A stretch of 64,000 nt of DNA from Mycobacterium sp. IS-1742. GTDB lineage: Bacteria > Actinomycetota > Actinomycetes > Mycobacteriales > Mycobacteriaceae. Below are positions 49,398 to 57,567 of the stretch, in pieces. Positions within the stretch are counted from its first letter, which is position 1. Every line of letters starts with the position of its first letter. The stretch lies in contig NZ_LQIV01000041.1 of the NCBI RefSeq assembly GCF_001500125.1, forward strand, positions 212,120-276,119, read 5' to 3'. The position numbers and the translations under genes were made by a program. A model generated the notes under the pieces. The model was not told where the DNA came from. It ran no database searches and saw only the letters and a program-made list of their open reading frames with translations.

Positions 49398-50271
49398 TCT
49401 CCCAGTCCGGGAGCAGCGAGTCGAAGCCGTGGCAGGTGCCCGGGGACACGTGGAGTTCGGTCGCCACGCCGGCGCCGAGCAGCCGCTGCGAGTAGTGGAG
49501 CGCCTCGTCGCGCAGCGGGTCGAGTTCCGAGCAGCTGACGAACGCCGCAGGCAGCCCCGTGAGATCGGCACTGCGCGCGGGCGCGACTGCCGCAGGGTCC
49601 GCGCCGGCCGGGGCGTAGTGCCGCCACATCTGCTCGACGGCGGGACCGTCGAACCCGGGTGTGGTGGCGAACTCCCGCCGCGACGGTGTGGGGCGATCGT
49701 CGAGCACCGGCTGGTGCAGCAGCTGGAACGCCAGGGGCGGCGCGGCGCCGGCCGCCGACGTCTGCGCCAGCAATGCGGCCAGCGCTCCCCCGGCGCTGCT
49801 GCCCGAGACGGCGATCCGTGACGGATCCACCTGCAGCTCAACGGCTTCGGCGGCCACCCAGCACAGCACGGTCAACACGTCGTCGAACGCGGCGGGATGC
49901 CGGTGTTCAGGCGCCAGCCGATAGTCGACCGAGATCACGGTGCACTGCGCGCGCCGGGCGAACTCGACGCACTGCCGATGGTCGGTGTCGAGGTTGCCCA
50001 GCACGAAGGCGCCGGAGTGGCAGTACACCACCGCAGGCGCCGGGGCCGGGCCGCCGCGGTAGATCCTGACCCCGACCGACGCCCGTCCGAATCGTGCTGT
50101 CGTCCCGCAGATGTCGACACCCGTGGTGTCGAGTGCCGCCGCCGCTTCGGCGCGCCGGCTGTCCAGGGACTGCCGCACGGCGGGCAGTGTCTCCGGTGAC
50201 AGGTCGGTGCGCGCGGTGACGAACCGCCGCAGCGCGGGGTCCAGGCGGGCCGCGACGTCGGGCGTCGTCAT
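49339..50271 (-). CDS. HSL-family esterase/lipase
   Basis: 310-aa alpha/beta hydrolase of the hormone-sensitive-lipase family. Oxyanion motif HSGAF (85-89; variant of HGGGF), nucleophile Ser159 in GSSAG, Asp251 and His281 complete the triad. It follows a Baeyer-Villiger monooxygenase, as LipR follows MymA in the M. tuberculosis mymA operon, so it may cleave the ester or lactone made by that enzyme. ATG at 50271 abuts the small membrane protein gene. The last gene of the minus-strand P450/BVMO operon, overlapping the SRPBCC gene tail to tail. Confidence 0.9.
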   Translation of the reverse strand: MTTPDVAARLDPALRRFVTARTDLSPETLPAVRQSLDSRRAEAAAALDTTGVDICGTTARFGRASVGVRIYRGGPAPAPAVVYCHSGAFVLGNLDTDHRQCVEFARRAQCTVISVDYRLAPEHRHPAAFDDVLTVLCWVAAEAVELQVDPSRIAVSGSSAGGALAALLAQTSAAGAAPPLAFQLLHQPVLDDRPTPSRREFATTPGFDGPAVEQMWRHYAPAGADPAAVAPARSADLTGLPAAFVSCSELDPLRDEALHYSQRLLGAGVATELHVSPGTCHGFDSLLPDWEISRQLFALQGAALRRALHR

Positions 50272-50272
50272 G

Positions 50273-50665
50273 TCACCGTGGCCCGCCCACACCGGTCAGT
50301 GCGTACGCCGCGGCCGTGCCGAACAGCGACGCGGTGACCGCGGTGGTGATCCGCGATCGCCGGTCCAGGGCGGGCGAGCGCAGACCGGTGATCACCTCGG
50401 CCGCGGTGAGACCGACGGTGGCCCCCAGCGCCGGCCTGGCGCCGCCGCCGCCGAGCAGGATCGCGCCCAGGGCGGCTTCGCGCATGGCGTACATCTGGGT
50501 GAGGTGGTTGCGCTCGGCGGCGCCCGCGCGCTCCCCTTTCGTCGGGGCGGAGGTGTTGCTCAGACGTTGCGGCGCCACCGTGCCGACGATCCCGACGATC
50601 AGCATGAGCAGGCCCATGGCGCTTTGGATGCGGCGGGACGTGTGGGCGGTGGCGGTCGTGGTCAT
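50273..50665 (-). CDS. Small multi-span membrane protein
   Basis: 130-aa protein with about three or four hydrophobic segments (LLMLIVGIVGTVAPQ; EAALGAILLGGGGARPALGATVGLTAAEVI; AVTASLFGTAAAYALTG), resembling small DUF4267-type membrane proteins. ATG at 50665 has GAGGAG 8 nt upstream and is preferred over ATG 50692, which overlaps the BVMO stop. Encoded between the BVMO and esterase genes, so possibly a membrane anchor, transporter or assembly partner for that pathway; no catalytic motif is seen. Confidence 0.65.
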   Translation of the reverse strand: MTTTATAHTSRRIQSAMGLLMLIVGIVGTVAPQRLSNTSAPTKGERAGAAERNHLTQMYAMREAALGAILLGGGGARPALGATVGLTAAEVITGLRSPALDRRSRITTAVTASLFGTAAAYALTGVGGPR

Positions 50666-50688
50666 TGGTGTGCTCCTCGTGTGGTCGG

Positions 50689-52203
50689 TCATCGGTCTGC
50701 CATCGTGTGGGTCCCCACTTCGATCGCCGGGACGTGTGCGGGTGGGTCGAAGGTGTAGTCGCCGGGGCGGAACCGCCGTGTCATCGCCCAGAACGCGCGC
50801 GCGCTGCGTGGCCACTGGGTGACCACACGACCGTTGGCGGCACGGAAGTAGTTGCTGCACCGCGTCGTCCACACGGTGCCCGCCATCCACCCGTCGATCC
50901 TGTCGATGAAGTCGACCATCGTCTGCGGTCGCACGGCGACATACGACCGCCGGCGTCGGCGCATGTGTCCGAGCGCCCGCACGATGTAACGGGCCTGGGC
51001 CTCGAGGATGAAGATCACGCTGTTGGACCCGACGTTGGTGTTGGGCCCGTAGAGCATGAAGAAGTTCGGGAAACCCGGTACGGCCATCCCCAGATACGCA
51101 TACGCGCCGTCACGCCACTTGTCCCGCAGTGTCCCGTCCTCACCGGTGACCTCGATCTGCCCCAGGTAGTCGGCCGCGGCGTATCCGGTCGCGCACAGCA
51201 CCACATCGACGTCGAGTTCGGTGCCGTCCTCGGTCACCAGAGACCGGCGCCGCAACGTCCGGGCCGGGCTGGACACCACCTCGACGTGCGGTCGGGTCAG
51301 CGCCTGGAGGTAGTCGGTGGCGAACACCAACCGCTTGCAGCCCAACGGGTGTGTGGGGGTCAGCTTGCGTCGCAACTCCTCGTCCGGCACCGTCGCCTCG
51401 AGGACGCGGGTGGCGATGGCCGTGAATTCCTGGGTCTTGTCGCTCCCGTTCTCGATCACCGAGATGTTGCGCTCACTGCGCAACCACAACCTGGTCCGGT
51501 ACACCCGTTTGGCGAGCGGGACGTGGGCGAAGAGCCATTTCTCGCGGTCGGTGTACGGCCGGTCGGGTTTGGGCAGGATCCAGGTCGGTGACCGCTGCAC
51601 CGAGTACACCGAGGCAGCGACCTTGGCGACCTCCGGAATCAGTTGCGCCGCTGTGGAACCGGTGCCCAGTACCGCCACCCGCGCGCCGGTCAGGTCCACC
51701 GAACGGTCCCACCGGGCGGTGTGCATCACCACGCCGGTGAACGGTTCCTCCTCCACGAGGTCCGGCATCACCGGCCGGGTGAACATGCCCACCGCGGAGA
51801 CCACCACGTCGAAGCGGTACCGCCGCCCGTCAGCGGTGCGCAGGCCCCACGTCCTCGACGCGGCATCCCATTCGGCGGAGACGATCTCGGTGCCCAGTTC
51901 CAGGTGCGGCCCCAGTTCATGGCGACGCGCGCAGGTCTCGAAGTACTCGAGGATCTCCGGTTGCGCCGACCACAGCCGCGACCAGTTCGCGTTGAGGTCG
52001 AAGGAGTACGAGTAGAGGTGCGACTTCACGTCGCACGCCAGGCCCGGATAGGTGTTGATGCGCCAGGTGCCGCCGACGCCGTCCTCGCGATCGAAGATCG
52101 TGAAGTCGTCGAAACCCGCCTTCTTGAGGAAGATCCCGAGCGCGAGCCCGCCCGGTCCGGCCCCGATGATCCCCACGGACAACGATTTCGCCACGACACT
52201 CAT
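50689..52203 (-). CDS. Baeyer-Villiger monooxygenase (class B flavoprotein monooxygenase)
   Basis: 504-aa FAD/NADPH enzyme that inserts oxygen next to a ketone, forming an ester or lactone. N-terminal FAD Rossmann GAGPGG (14-19). The BVMO fingerprint F155-x-G-x3-H161-x3-W165 (FTGVVMHTARW) matches. The second Rossmann motif VLGTGSTA is near 178-185. Closest in organisation to MymA. ATG at 52203 overlaps the SDR stop by 4 nt. With upstream SDR and MDR enzymes providing a ketone and a downstream esterase, it forms the core of a ring-opening route. Confidence 0.93.
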   Translation of the reverse strand: MSVVAKSLSVGIIGAGPGGLALGIFLKKAGFDDFTIFDREDGVGGTWRINTYPGLACDVKSHLYSYSFDLNANWSRLWSAQPEILEYFETCARRHELGPHLELGTEIVSAEWDAASRTWGLRTADGRRYRFDVVVSAVGMFTRPVMPDLVEEEPFTGVVMHTARWDRSVDLTGARVAVLGTGSTAAQLIPEVAKVAASVYSVQRSPTWILPKPDRPYTDREKWLFAHVPLAKRVYRTRLWLRSERNISVIENGSDKTQEFTAIATRVLEATVPDEELRRKLTPTHPLGCKRLVFATDYLQALTRPHVEVVSSPARTLRRRSLVTEDGTELDVDVVLCATGYAAADYLGQIEVTGEDGTLRDKWRDGAYAYLGMAVPGFPNFFMLYGPNTNVGSNSVIFILEAQARYIVRALGHMRRRRRSYVAVRPQTMVDFIDRIDGWMAGTVWTTRCSNYFRAANGRVVTQWPRSARAFWAMTRRFRPGDYTFDPPAHVPAIEVGTHTMADR

Positions 52204-52922
52204 CCGATCTGCAGGGTCTGGCCGCCGTCGACGACGAGCTCGGATCCGGTGATGAACGACGCCTGGTCCGAGATAAGGAATGCGACGGCGTCGGCGATCT
52301 CCACCGGTCTGCCGATCCGACCGAGTACCGCCCTGGCCGCGAGGCGGGTCTGGGTGTCCTGGTCGAGCATCGGCGTCTCGACCGGTCCCGGGAACACGGC
52401 GTTGACCCGGACACCGGAGCCGGCGAGTTCGGCGGCGGCGATCTGGGTCAATCCGCGCAGTGCCCATTTCGAGGAGCCGTACGCGGCGTGGTGCGGGAAC
52501 GGCCGTATCGCCCCCGTGCTGCACGTGTTGACGATCGCCGCGCCGTCGGCGGCCCTGAGATGGGCCACCGCGGCCTGGATACCCAGGAACGGGCCGAGGC
52601 AGTTGACCCGCCAACTGTTCTCGAAGCCCGCCGGGGTCTCGTCGTCGATCGCTGCGCGGTGCAGGACGCCGGCGTTGTTCACCAGCGCGGTGAGTGCGCC
52701 GAACCGCTCGACGGTGGCGGTCACGGCGGCCGACCACTGCTGCGGCGAGGTGACATCGAGTTCGATGGCCAGCACGTTGTCCCCGAGATCGGCCGCATTC
52801 CGGCGCAGTTCGTCGATCAGGATGTCGCAGGCGGCCACCCGGAAGCCGTCGGCGTGCAGCCGGGCCACGATCGCCGCGCCCTGCCCGCGCGCGGCACCCG
52901 TCACCAGGGCCACCCCGGTCAC
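52200..52922 (-). CDS. Short-chain dehydrogenase/reductase
   Basis: 240-aa classical SDR. TGAARGQGAAI is the cofactor motif, NNAG is in LVNNAGV, and the catalytic YGSSK (Tyr, Lys) and upstream Ser (NTCSTGAI) are in place. C-terminal FITGSELVVDGGQTLQI is standard. Probably oxidises a secondary alcohol to the ketone used by the adjacent BVMO. Overlaps the BVMO and HpcH/HpaI genes by 4 nt each, so it is in one translationally coupled operon. Confidence 0.92.
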   Translation of the reverse strand: MTGVALVTGAARGQGAAIVARLHADGFRVAACDILIDELRRNAADLGDNVLAIELDVTSPQQWSAAVTATVERFGALTALVNNAGVLHRAAIDDETPAGFENSWRVNCLGPFLGIQAAVAHLRAADGAAIVNTCSTGAIRPFPHHAAYGSSKWALRGLTQIAAAELAGSGVRVNAVFPGPVETPMLDQDTQTRLAARAVLGRIGRPVEIADAVAFLISDQASFITGSELVVDGGQTLQIG

Positions 52923-53713
52923 AGGTAGCCCCCGCTGCCCGCCGGGGACCCCTGCGGTCCGGTGGACCTGGCCTCCGCGAGGTGCGCCGCAGCGCCGCGC
53001 CGCAGGGCCTGTGATTCGGAGGCGAGCGTGATCATCCGGAATCCCATTCCGACCGCGTCCTTCCCGACCGTGCCGCTACCCGCGTGCACACCGGCGACCA
53101 CCCCTGCGGCGGTTGCAGCGGCGGCGATGTGCGCCATCGCCTCCCGCACCTCGGGCTCGCGCCACGCCGAGGCCGGACCGTACCCCATCGAGATGGCCAG
53201 ATCGGCGGGCCCGACGTACAGGCCGCGCAGACCGGGCACCGCGCAGATCTCGTCGACGGCCGAAACCCCCCGCGTCGTCTCGATCATCGCGAATACGCTC
53301 GCCCTGTCCTCGAGGCCGGCCGTGTCGTGTCCGAGGCTCGGGCGCAGCGGTCCGTAGCTGCGCACCCCCGCGGGCGGATACCGGGTGGCGGCGACCGCGG
53401 CCGCCGCCTCGCCCGCCGACTCCACCATCGCGACGACGACGGCGTCGGCGCCGGCGTCGAGTACCCGCCCGATCGGCGCGGGGTCGGCGGTGGGCAGCCG
53501 CACCACGGTGGCGATCGGCACGTGCTCGAGCCCGCGCAGCATCGACGCGGCGTCGGCGTCGCCGAGATAGCCGTGCTGACAGTCGATGCCGATGTAGTCG
53601 TAGCCGGTGGTGGCGAACGCGTCGGGTCCGGTCGCGGTCGGGCCGACGACCCAGCCGCCGAACAGGGGCGCCCCCTCGTCGAGGGCGTCGCGCAGTCTGC
53701 CGTGGGGGTTCAT
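52919..53713 (-). CDS. HpcH/HpaI-family aldolase/citrate-lyase-like
   Basis: 264-aa class-II pyruvate aldolase family protein. YIGIDCQHGYLGDADAASMLRGLE is the start of the barrel with the catalytic Asp/His region; FAMIETTRGVSAVDEICAVPGLRGLYVGPADLAISMG carries the metal-binding Glu and Asp. HpaI cleaves 4-hydroxy-2-oxo acids to pyruvate and an aldehyde. In this operon it would act on a late chain intermediate. ATGA overlaps on both sides tie it to the MDR and SDR genes. Confidence 0.88.
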   Translation of the reverse strand: MNPHGRLRDALDEGAPLFGGWVVGPTATGPDAFATTGYDYIGIDCQHGYLGDADAASMLRGLEHVPIATVVRLPTADPAPIGRVLDAGADAVVVAMVESAGEAAAAVAATRYPPAGVRSYGPLRPSLGHDTAGLEDRASVFAMIETTRGVSAVDEICAVPGLRGLYVGPADLAISMGYGPASAWREPEVREAMAHIAAAATAAGVVAGVHAGSGTVGKDAVGMGFRMITLASESQALRRGAAAHLAEARSTGPQGSPAGSGGYL

Positions 53714-54678
53714 CCGGTGATCGCGATCTTGACCCGGCCGGGGGTCGGACGGCAGGCCAGTTCGAAGGCGGCCTGCACGTCGGCGACGTCGAAGGTGTGG
53801 GTGACGTAGGCGGGCAGCAGATCGGGGTGCTTACGGACGAATTCGCCCGCCGCGCTGAGCATCCGGCGCCGTTCCAGCGTCACCCCGGATTTGAGCGTGA
53901 GGTTGTTGCGGAGCATCAGGCGCATGCTGATCGGATAGGTGTCGTCGTCGGCGACCCCGAAATAGAACACGGTTCCGCCGAACGCGGCCGCCTCGATCGC
54001 GTGGTTGAGGGTGGCCACCTGATGACCGACGGCTTCGATCACCACATCGGGCCGGTCCGCGGCGCCGAGGTGGCTGACCCACCGGTCACTGGTCGCACGG
54101 ACGACGGTGTCCACACCGAACGCGAGCCCCACCGCGGTGCGGTCGACCGGGTCGACACCGGTGACGCGCTGCGCGCCTGCGGCTTTCGCGAGATAGGAGA
54201 ACAGCAGACCGATCGACCCCTGGCCGATCACCGCGACATGCCTGCCGCCGAGGTCGGGAAGTTGTTCGACCGCGTAGAGCACACAGGCCAGCGGTTGCAG
54301 CGCGACGGCGTGATGCGGCGGCAGCGCGGGGTCGTACGCGGCGAGTCCGTCGCCGTCGGCCACGACGAACTCCATCAGACCGTCGAACCCCGACGCCCAC
54401 CCGACCACCAGGTCACCCGGGTGGTGTGCGGGATGCCTGCTCCCGAGTACCTCTCCCACGACCTCGTGGATCGGGAAACCGTTCATCTCCGCGGCACTCA
54501 GTCCCGTGTCTGCGGGCAGGCGGCCCTTGGCGCCGCGGAATCCGGGCAGATCGCTACCGCATATCCCGGCGCACATGAACCGCAGGAGCACCTGTCCGTC
54601 GCCCAGTCCCTCCGCGGACGGTGCGGGCAGGTCCAACCTCTCGAAGGTGTACGGAGCCACCAGCCGATACGCCCACAC
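53710..54678 (-). CDS. Zinc-type MDR alcohol dehydrogenase-like protein
   Basis: 322-aa medium-chain dehydrogenase. Catalytic zinc ligand Cys40 in AGICGSD and the His71-Glu72 pair in IHEVVGEV are present. The four-cysteine structural-zinc lobe is absent. NAD(P) motif VAVIGQGSIGLLF follows at about 147-159. It acts on an alcohol or ketone and resembles AdhD of the mymA operon in its partners. The gene is 1 nt after the P450 gene and overlaps the aldolase start. Confidence 0.87.
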   Translation of the reverse strand: MWAYRLVAPYTFERLDLPAPSAEGLGDGQVLLRFMCAGICGSDLPGFRGAKGRLPADTGLSAAEMNGFPIHEVVGEVLGSRHPAHHPGDLVVGWASGFDGLMEFVVADGDGLAAYDPALPPHHAVALQPLACVLYAVEQLPDLGGRHVAVIGQGSIGLLFSYLAKAAGAQRVTGVDPVDRTAVGLAFGVDTVVRATSDRWVSHLGAADRPDVVIEAVGHQVATLNHAIEAAAFGGTVFYFGVADDDTYPISMRLMLRNNLTLKSGVTLERRRMLSAAGEFVRKHPDLLPAYVTHTFDVADVQAAFELACRPTPGRVKIAITG

Positions 54679-54679
54679 C

Positions 54680-55912
54680 TCAGGCGCCCCCCGCCTGAAC
54701 CACGACGGGCAGCCGGTTCCAGCCCCACTGGAAGCTCGACGGCGGCCGCGCGGCGTGTTCGGTGTCGACCGCGAAATCGGTCACCCGCCTGAGCCATTCG
54801 GTCACCATGATGCCGATCTCCAGACGTGCCAGGTGCACCCCGAGGCAGAAGTGCTGTCCGCGTCCGAATGCCAGCAGGCGGTCGATCCGCCGGTTCCAGA
54901 CGAATTCGTCGGGATCGGGGTACTCGCGCTCGTCGCGATTGGCCGACGCCAGCAGGGTGATGATGCGCTGCCCGGGTGCGATCGTGGTGTCGTGGATCGT
55001 GAACGGTCTGCGCACCGTCCGCGCGAACCATTGTGCGGGTGCGCAGTACCGGATCATCTCCTCGCGCACCACCGGAACGGTGGTCGCCGGATCGGCGCGC
55101 ACCTGCGCCAGCTGCTCGGGCCGCCGGCTGAGCTCCCACAGGCCGTGCGCGACGATCTTGGGCACCGTCTCGGTCCCGCCGATGAAGACCCCGAGCATCT
55201 GGACGGCGGCCTCCGTGTCGGTCAGGGCGGTGCCGTCGGGTTTGCGGTAGTCGAGCAGCGAATCGACGATCGGCATGTCCGCACCGGACCGGTCGGCACG
55301 TCTACGCTCGACGAGCGGTGTCAGGTACTCGAGGTAGCCGGGCCTGGCGTTGGCGACCTCGACACCGCTGCCCGGCTCGGCCAGGCTGCCCGCGTTGACG
55401 GTCGCCAGCACGTCGGCGGCGAGTTCGGTGGGCAGTCCGAGCAGTTCGCACACCATGGACGCGGCGACGATCCCGCCGTAGTCCTGTGTGAGGTCGAACC
55501 GGCCCCTCGGCAGCAGTTCGTCGAGCCGCTCGTTGGCCAGTTCGCGGATCCGGTCGGCCAGTCGGCTCACCGATTTCGGGCGGAACGGACCCGACGTGCA
55601 CCGCCGCACATCGGTGTAGACGGGGGCGTCGAAGTTGGCGTGGAACGGCATGGGCGACAGGGGCGGATCCGGTACCGGCCCGGTGTTGTGGGAGGCCAGC
55701 ACGGCGGTCGACGGCAGGGTGCCCTCCGACGCCACGAACGTCCCGTCGTTGACCTCCAGGACCCGCCAGATGTCCTCGAACCGGGAGAGCGCGTACGTGT
55801 CCCACGTGTCGACGTAGTAGAGCGGGTGGTCGTCGCGCAGGGTGCGATAGAACGGCAGCGGGTCGGCCATCACGGCAGCGTCGAACGGATCGTACGAGAA
55901 TTCGTGTCTCAC
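54680..55912 (-). CDS. Cytochrome P450
   Basis: 410-aa soluble P450 monooxygenase. I-helix GGTETV (245-250), ExxR Glu285-Arg288, heme-loop FGRGQHFCLG with axial Cys356. PFHANFDAPVYTDVRRCTSGPF fits the C-helix region. Family membership (CYP number) cannot be assigned by eye. GTG at 55912 has GGAAG 6 nt upstream; GTG at 55936, overlapping the preceding stop, is the alternative. It could introduce the hydroxyl later oxidised by the MDR/SDR enzymes. First enzyme of the operon after the 56637 gene. Confidence 0.92.
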   Translation of the reverse strand: MRHEFSYDPFDAAVMADPLPFYRTLRDDHPLYYVDTWDTYALSRFEDIWRVLEVNDGTFVASEGTLPSTAVLASHNTGPVPDPPLSPMPFHANFDAPVYTDVRRCTSGPFRPKSVSRLADRIRELANERLDELLPRGRFDLTQDYGGIVAASMVCELLGLPTELAADVLATVNAGSLAEPGSGVEVANARPGYLEYLTPLVERRRADRSGADMPIVDSLLDYRKPDGTALTDTEAAVQMLGVFIGGTETVPKIVAHGLWELSRRPEQLAQVRADPATTVPVVREEMIRYCAPAQWFARTVRRPFTIHDTTIAPGQRIITLLASANRDEREYPDPDEFVWNRRIDRLLAFGRGQHFCLGVHLARLEIGIMVTEWLRRVTDFAVDTEHAARPPSSFQWGWNRLPVVVQAGGA

Positions 55913-55932
55913 TGGTGTCTTCCGGCCGGCGT

Positions 55933-56637
55933 TCACTGCAGCGGAGACGGCGGTAGCGCCTGCAGGATCGAGTCCTCCCAGCCGTCGCGCAGCGCCGGGG
56001 CGACGCTCATCCAGGTGACGATCTCGGCGGGCGGACTGTCCTTCCAGGACGGGTAGTGGTTCTCGAAGCAGTCCCAGTCCCCCTCGAGCGCCCAGTAGTG
56101 GATGACCTCGTTGAACCGGAACGTGGTGATGAACGATCCGAGCCAGCGTTTGCCGGTGCGCTCCGACCACGGCACATAGAGGCGTTCCAGCTCGCGGATG
56201 TAGTCGTCCTGGCGGCCGGGTTTGGTCTGCATGATCTCCTGAATCACCAGTCCGGCATCCACTTTCGCCTCCCGCAGTTCGGCGAGCGTGCGGTTGGCGC
56301 GGCCGGCGTACATGATCCGGCCCTCCCCGGAGGCGCCCGTCTGGGACAGGAACCGCGCCCATGCCGCGGCGGCGTCGGCGTGGCTGCCGCCCGTCCGCTG
56401 CGCCTTGCCGATGCGCGCGTAGTCGGCGAACGCGTCGATCTCCCAGATGATCGTCACCTGCGGCCAGTGCCCGTTGTAGGGCGTGGTCTCCCAGATCGCG
56501 AACAACCGGGCTCCGAGGTCGCTCATCATCGGGTGATAGACGGCGTCGAACACCTCGAGGAACTGTTCGCTTCGTCCCGTACCCAGGGAGATCGTCTCGT
56601 GGAGATACAGCAGCGTATGGCTGTAGTACTTCTTCAT
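55933..56637 (-). CDS. Duplicated dimeric alpha/beta-barrel (NIPSNAP-like) protein
   Basis: 234-aa protein with two related halves of about 110 residues: LHETISLGTGRSEQFLEVFDAVYHPMM...ARLFAIWETTPYNGHWPQVTIIWEIDAFADY and VIQEIMQTKPGRQDDYIRELERLYVPW...WLGSFITTFRFNEVIHYWALEGDWDCFENH. Each has the strand-helix-strand order of ferredoxin-like alpha/beta barrels, as in NIPSNAP proteins. No catalytic motif is known. It is the first gene of the P450/BVMO operon, with the shared element 42 nt upstream. A role in binding a hydrophobic intermediate is a guess. Confidence 0.65.
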   Translation of the reverse strand: MKKYYSHTLLYLHETISLGTGRSEQFLEVFDAVYHPMMSDLGARLFAIWETTPYNGHWPQVTIIWEIDAFADYARIGKAQRTGGSHADAAAAWARFLSQTGASGEGRIMYAGRANRTLAELREAKVDAGLVIQEIMQTKPGRQDDYIRELERLYVPWSERTGKRWLGSFITTFRFNEVIHYWALEGDWDCFENHYPSWKDSPPAEIVTWMSVAPALRDGWEDSILQALPPSPLQ

Positions 56638-56678
56638 GGCGCGCCAACGCCGCAGGTGGTTGACAGTGGCACCTAGGG

Positions 56679-56708
56679 AGCGTGACACTTGTCGCGTGTT
56701 TTGTAAAG
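56679..56708. promoter_or_regulatory. Shared 30-bp element, copy 3 (AGCGTGACA-N14-TGTAAAG)
   Basis: AGCGTGACA (56679-56687), 14 nt, TGTAAAG (56702-56708), in the 78-bp gap between the minus-strand P450/BVMO operon (start 56637) and the plus-strand SMP-30 gene (start 56716). On the plus strand GTGACA-N16-TAAAGG ends 6 nt before the GTG, as for leaderless genes. Confidence 0.75.
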
Positions 56709-56715
56709 GCGTGAG

Positions 56716-57567
56716 GTGACGGCCCGCGAAATCGCCGAGGGTGGGCTCGCCGCGCCCACTCTTCTGACGGGCGAGTTCTGCTTCGGGGAGGGCCCGCGAT
56801 GGTTCGAAGGGCTGCTGTGGTTCTCCGACATGTTCGGCGAGGCGGTGCACACCGTGGACCTCAGCGGTTCGGTGACCACCCTGGCGCTCCCCGGCCACGC
56901 ACCGTCGGGCCTCGGGTTCCGCCCGGACGGTTCGCTGCTCATCACGTCGGTCGAACGCAGGCAGGTGCTGCGCTATGACGGCGACGCCGTCACCGTCCTG
57001 GCCGATCTGAGTGACATGGTGCCCGCCAACCTCGGCGACATGGTGGTCGACGATGCGGGCCGCGCCTACATCGGATCTCAGCAACGCGAGAACGGGGTGA
57101 TCGTCCGCCTCGACCCCGACGGCGCCGCAACGGTGGTCGCCGACGGACTCGACTTCCCCAACGGGATGGCGATCACCGAGGACCGCTCGACGTTGATCGT
57201 CGCCGAGTCGACCGGGCGGCGCCTGACGACGTTCACCGTCGCAGCCGACGGCGGTCTGCGTGACCGCCGGGCCTTCGCCGAGGGACTCGAGGGGCCGCCG
57301 GACGGGATCGCGGTCGACGCCGAAGGGGGTGTCTGGACCGCGATGACACTGGCGCACGAGTTCCAGCGCGTGACCGGCGGCGGCGTGGTCACCGACCGGA
57401 TCGACATCGACGACCGCATGGCGATCGCCTGCGCGCTGGGCGGACCCGAACGGCGCGTGCTGTTCCTGGTCTCGGCCACCGACGCCTATCCGGAGCGGCT
57501 CGTCGGCACGAGGAACTCCCGCATCGACACGACGATCGTCGACGTTCCCGGCGCGGGGCTGCCCTGA
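56716..57567 (+). CDS. SMP-30/gluconolactonase-family lactonase
   Basis: 283-aa six-bladed beta-propeller hydrolase. The metal-binding residues of the family are visible: Glu25 in FGEGPRW, Asn in DFPNGMA and Asp in PPDGIAVD. Lactone hydrolysis would suit the product of the divergent BVMO, if that is a cyclic lactone. GTG at 56716, just after the shared element, has no spaced ribosome-binding site and is likely leaderless. Its stop overlaps the start of the next gene (TGATG). Confidence 0.85.
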   Translation: MTAREIAEGGLAAPTLLTGEFCFGEGPRWFEGLLWFSDMFGEAVHTVDLSGSVTTLALPGHAPSGLGFRPDGSLLITSVERRQVLRYDGDAVTVLADLSDMVPANLGDMVVDDAGRAYIGSQQRENGVIVRLDPDGAATVVADGLDFPNGMAITEDRSTLIVAESTGRRLTTFTVAADGGLRDRRAFAEGLEGPPDGIAVDAEGGVWTAMTLAHEFQRVTGGGVVTDRIDIDDRMAIACALGGPERRVLFLVSATDAYPERLVGTRNSRIDTTIVDVPGAGLP

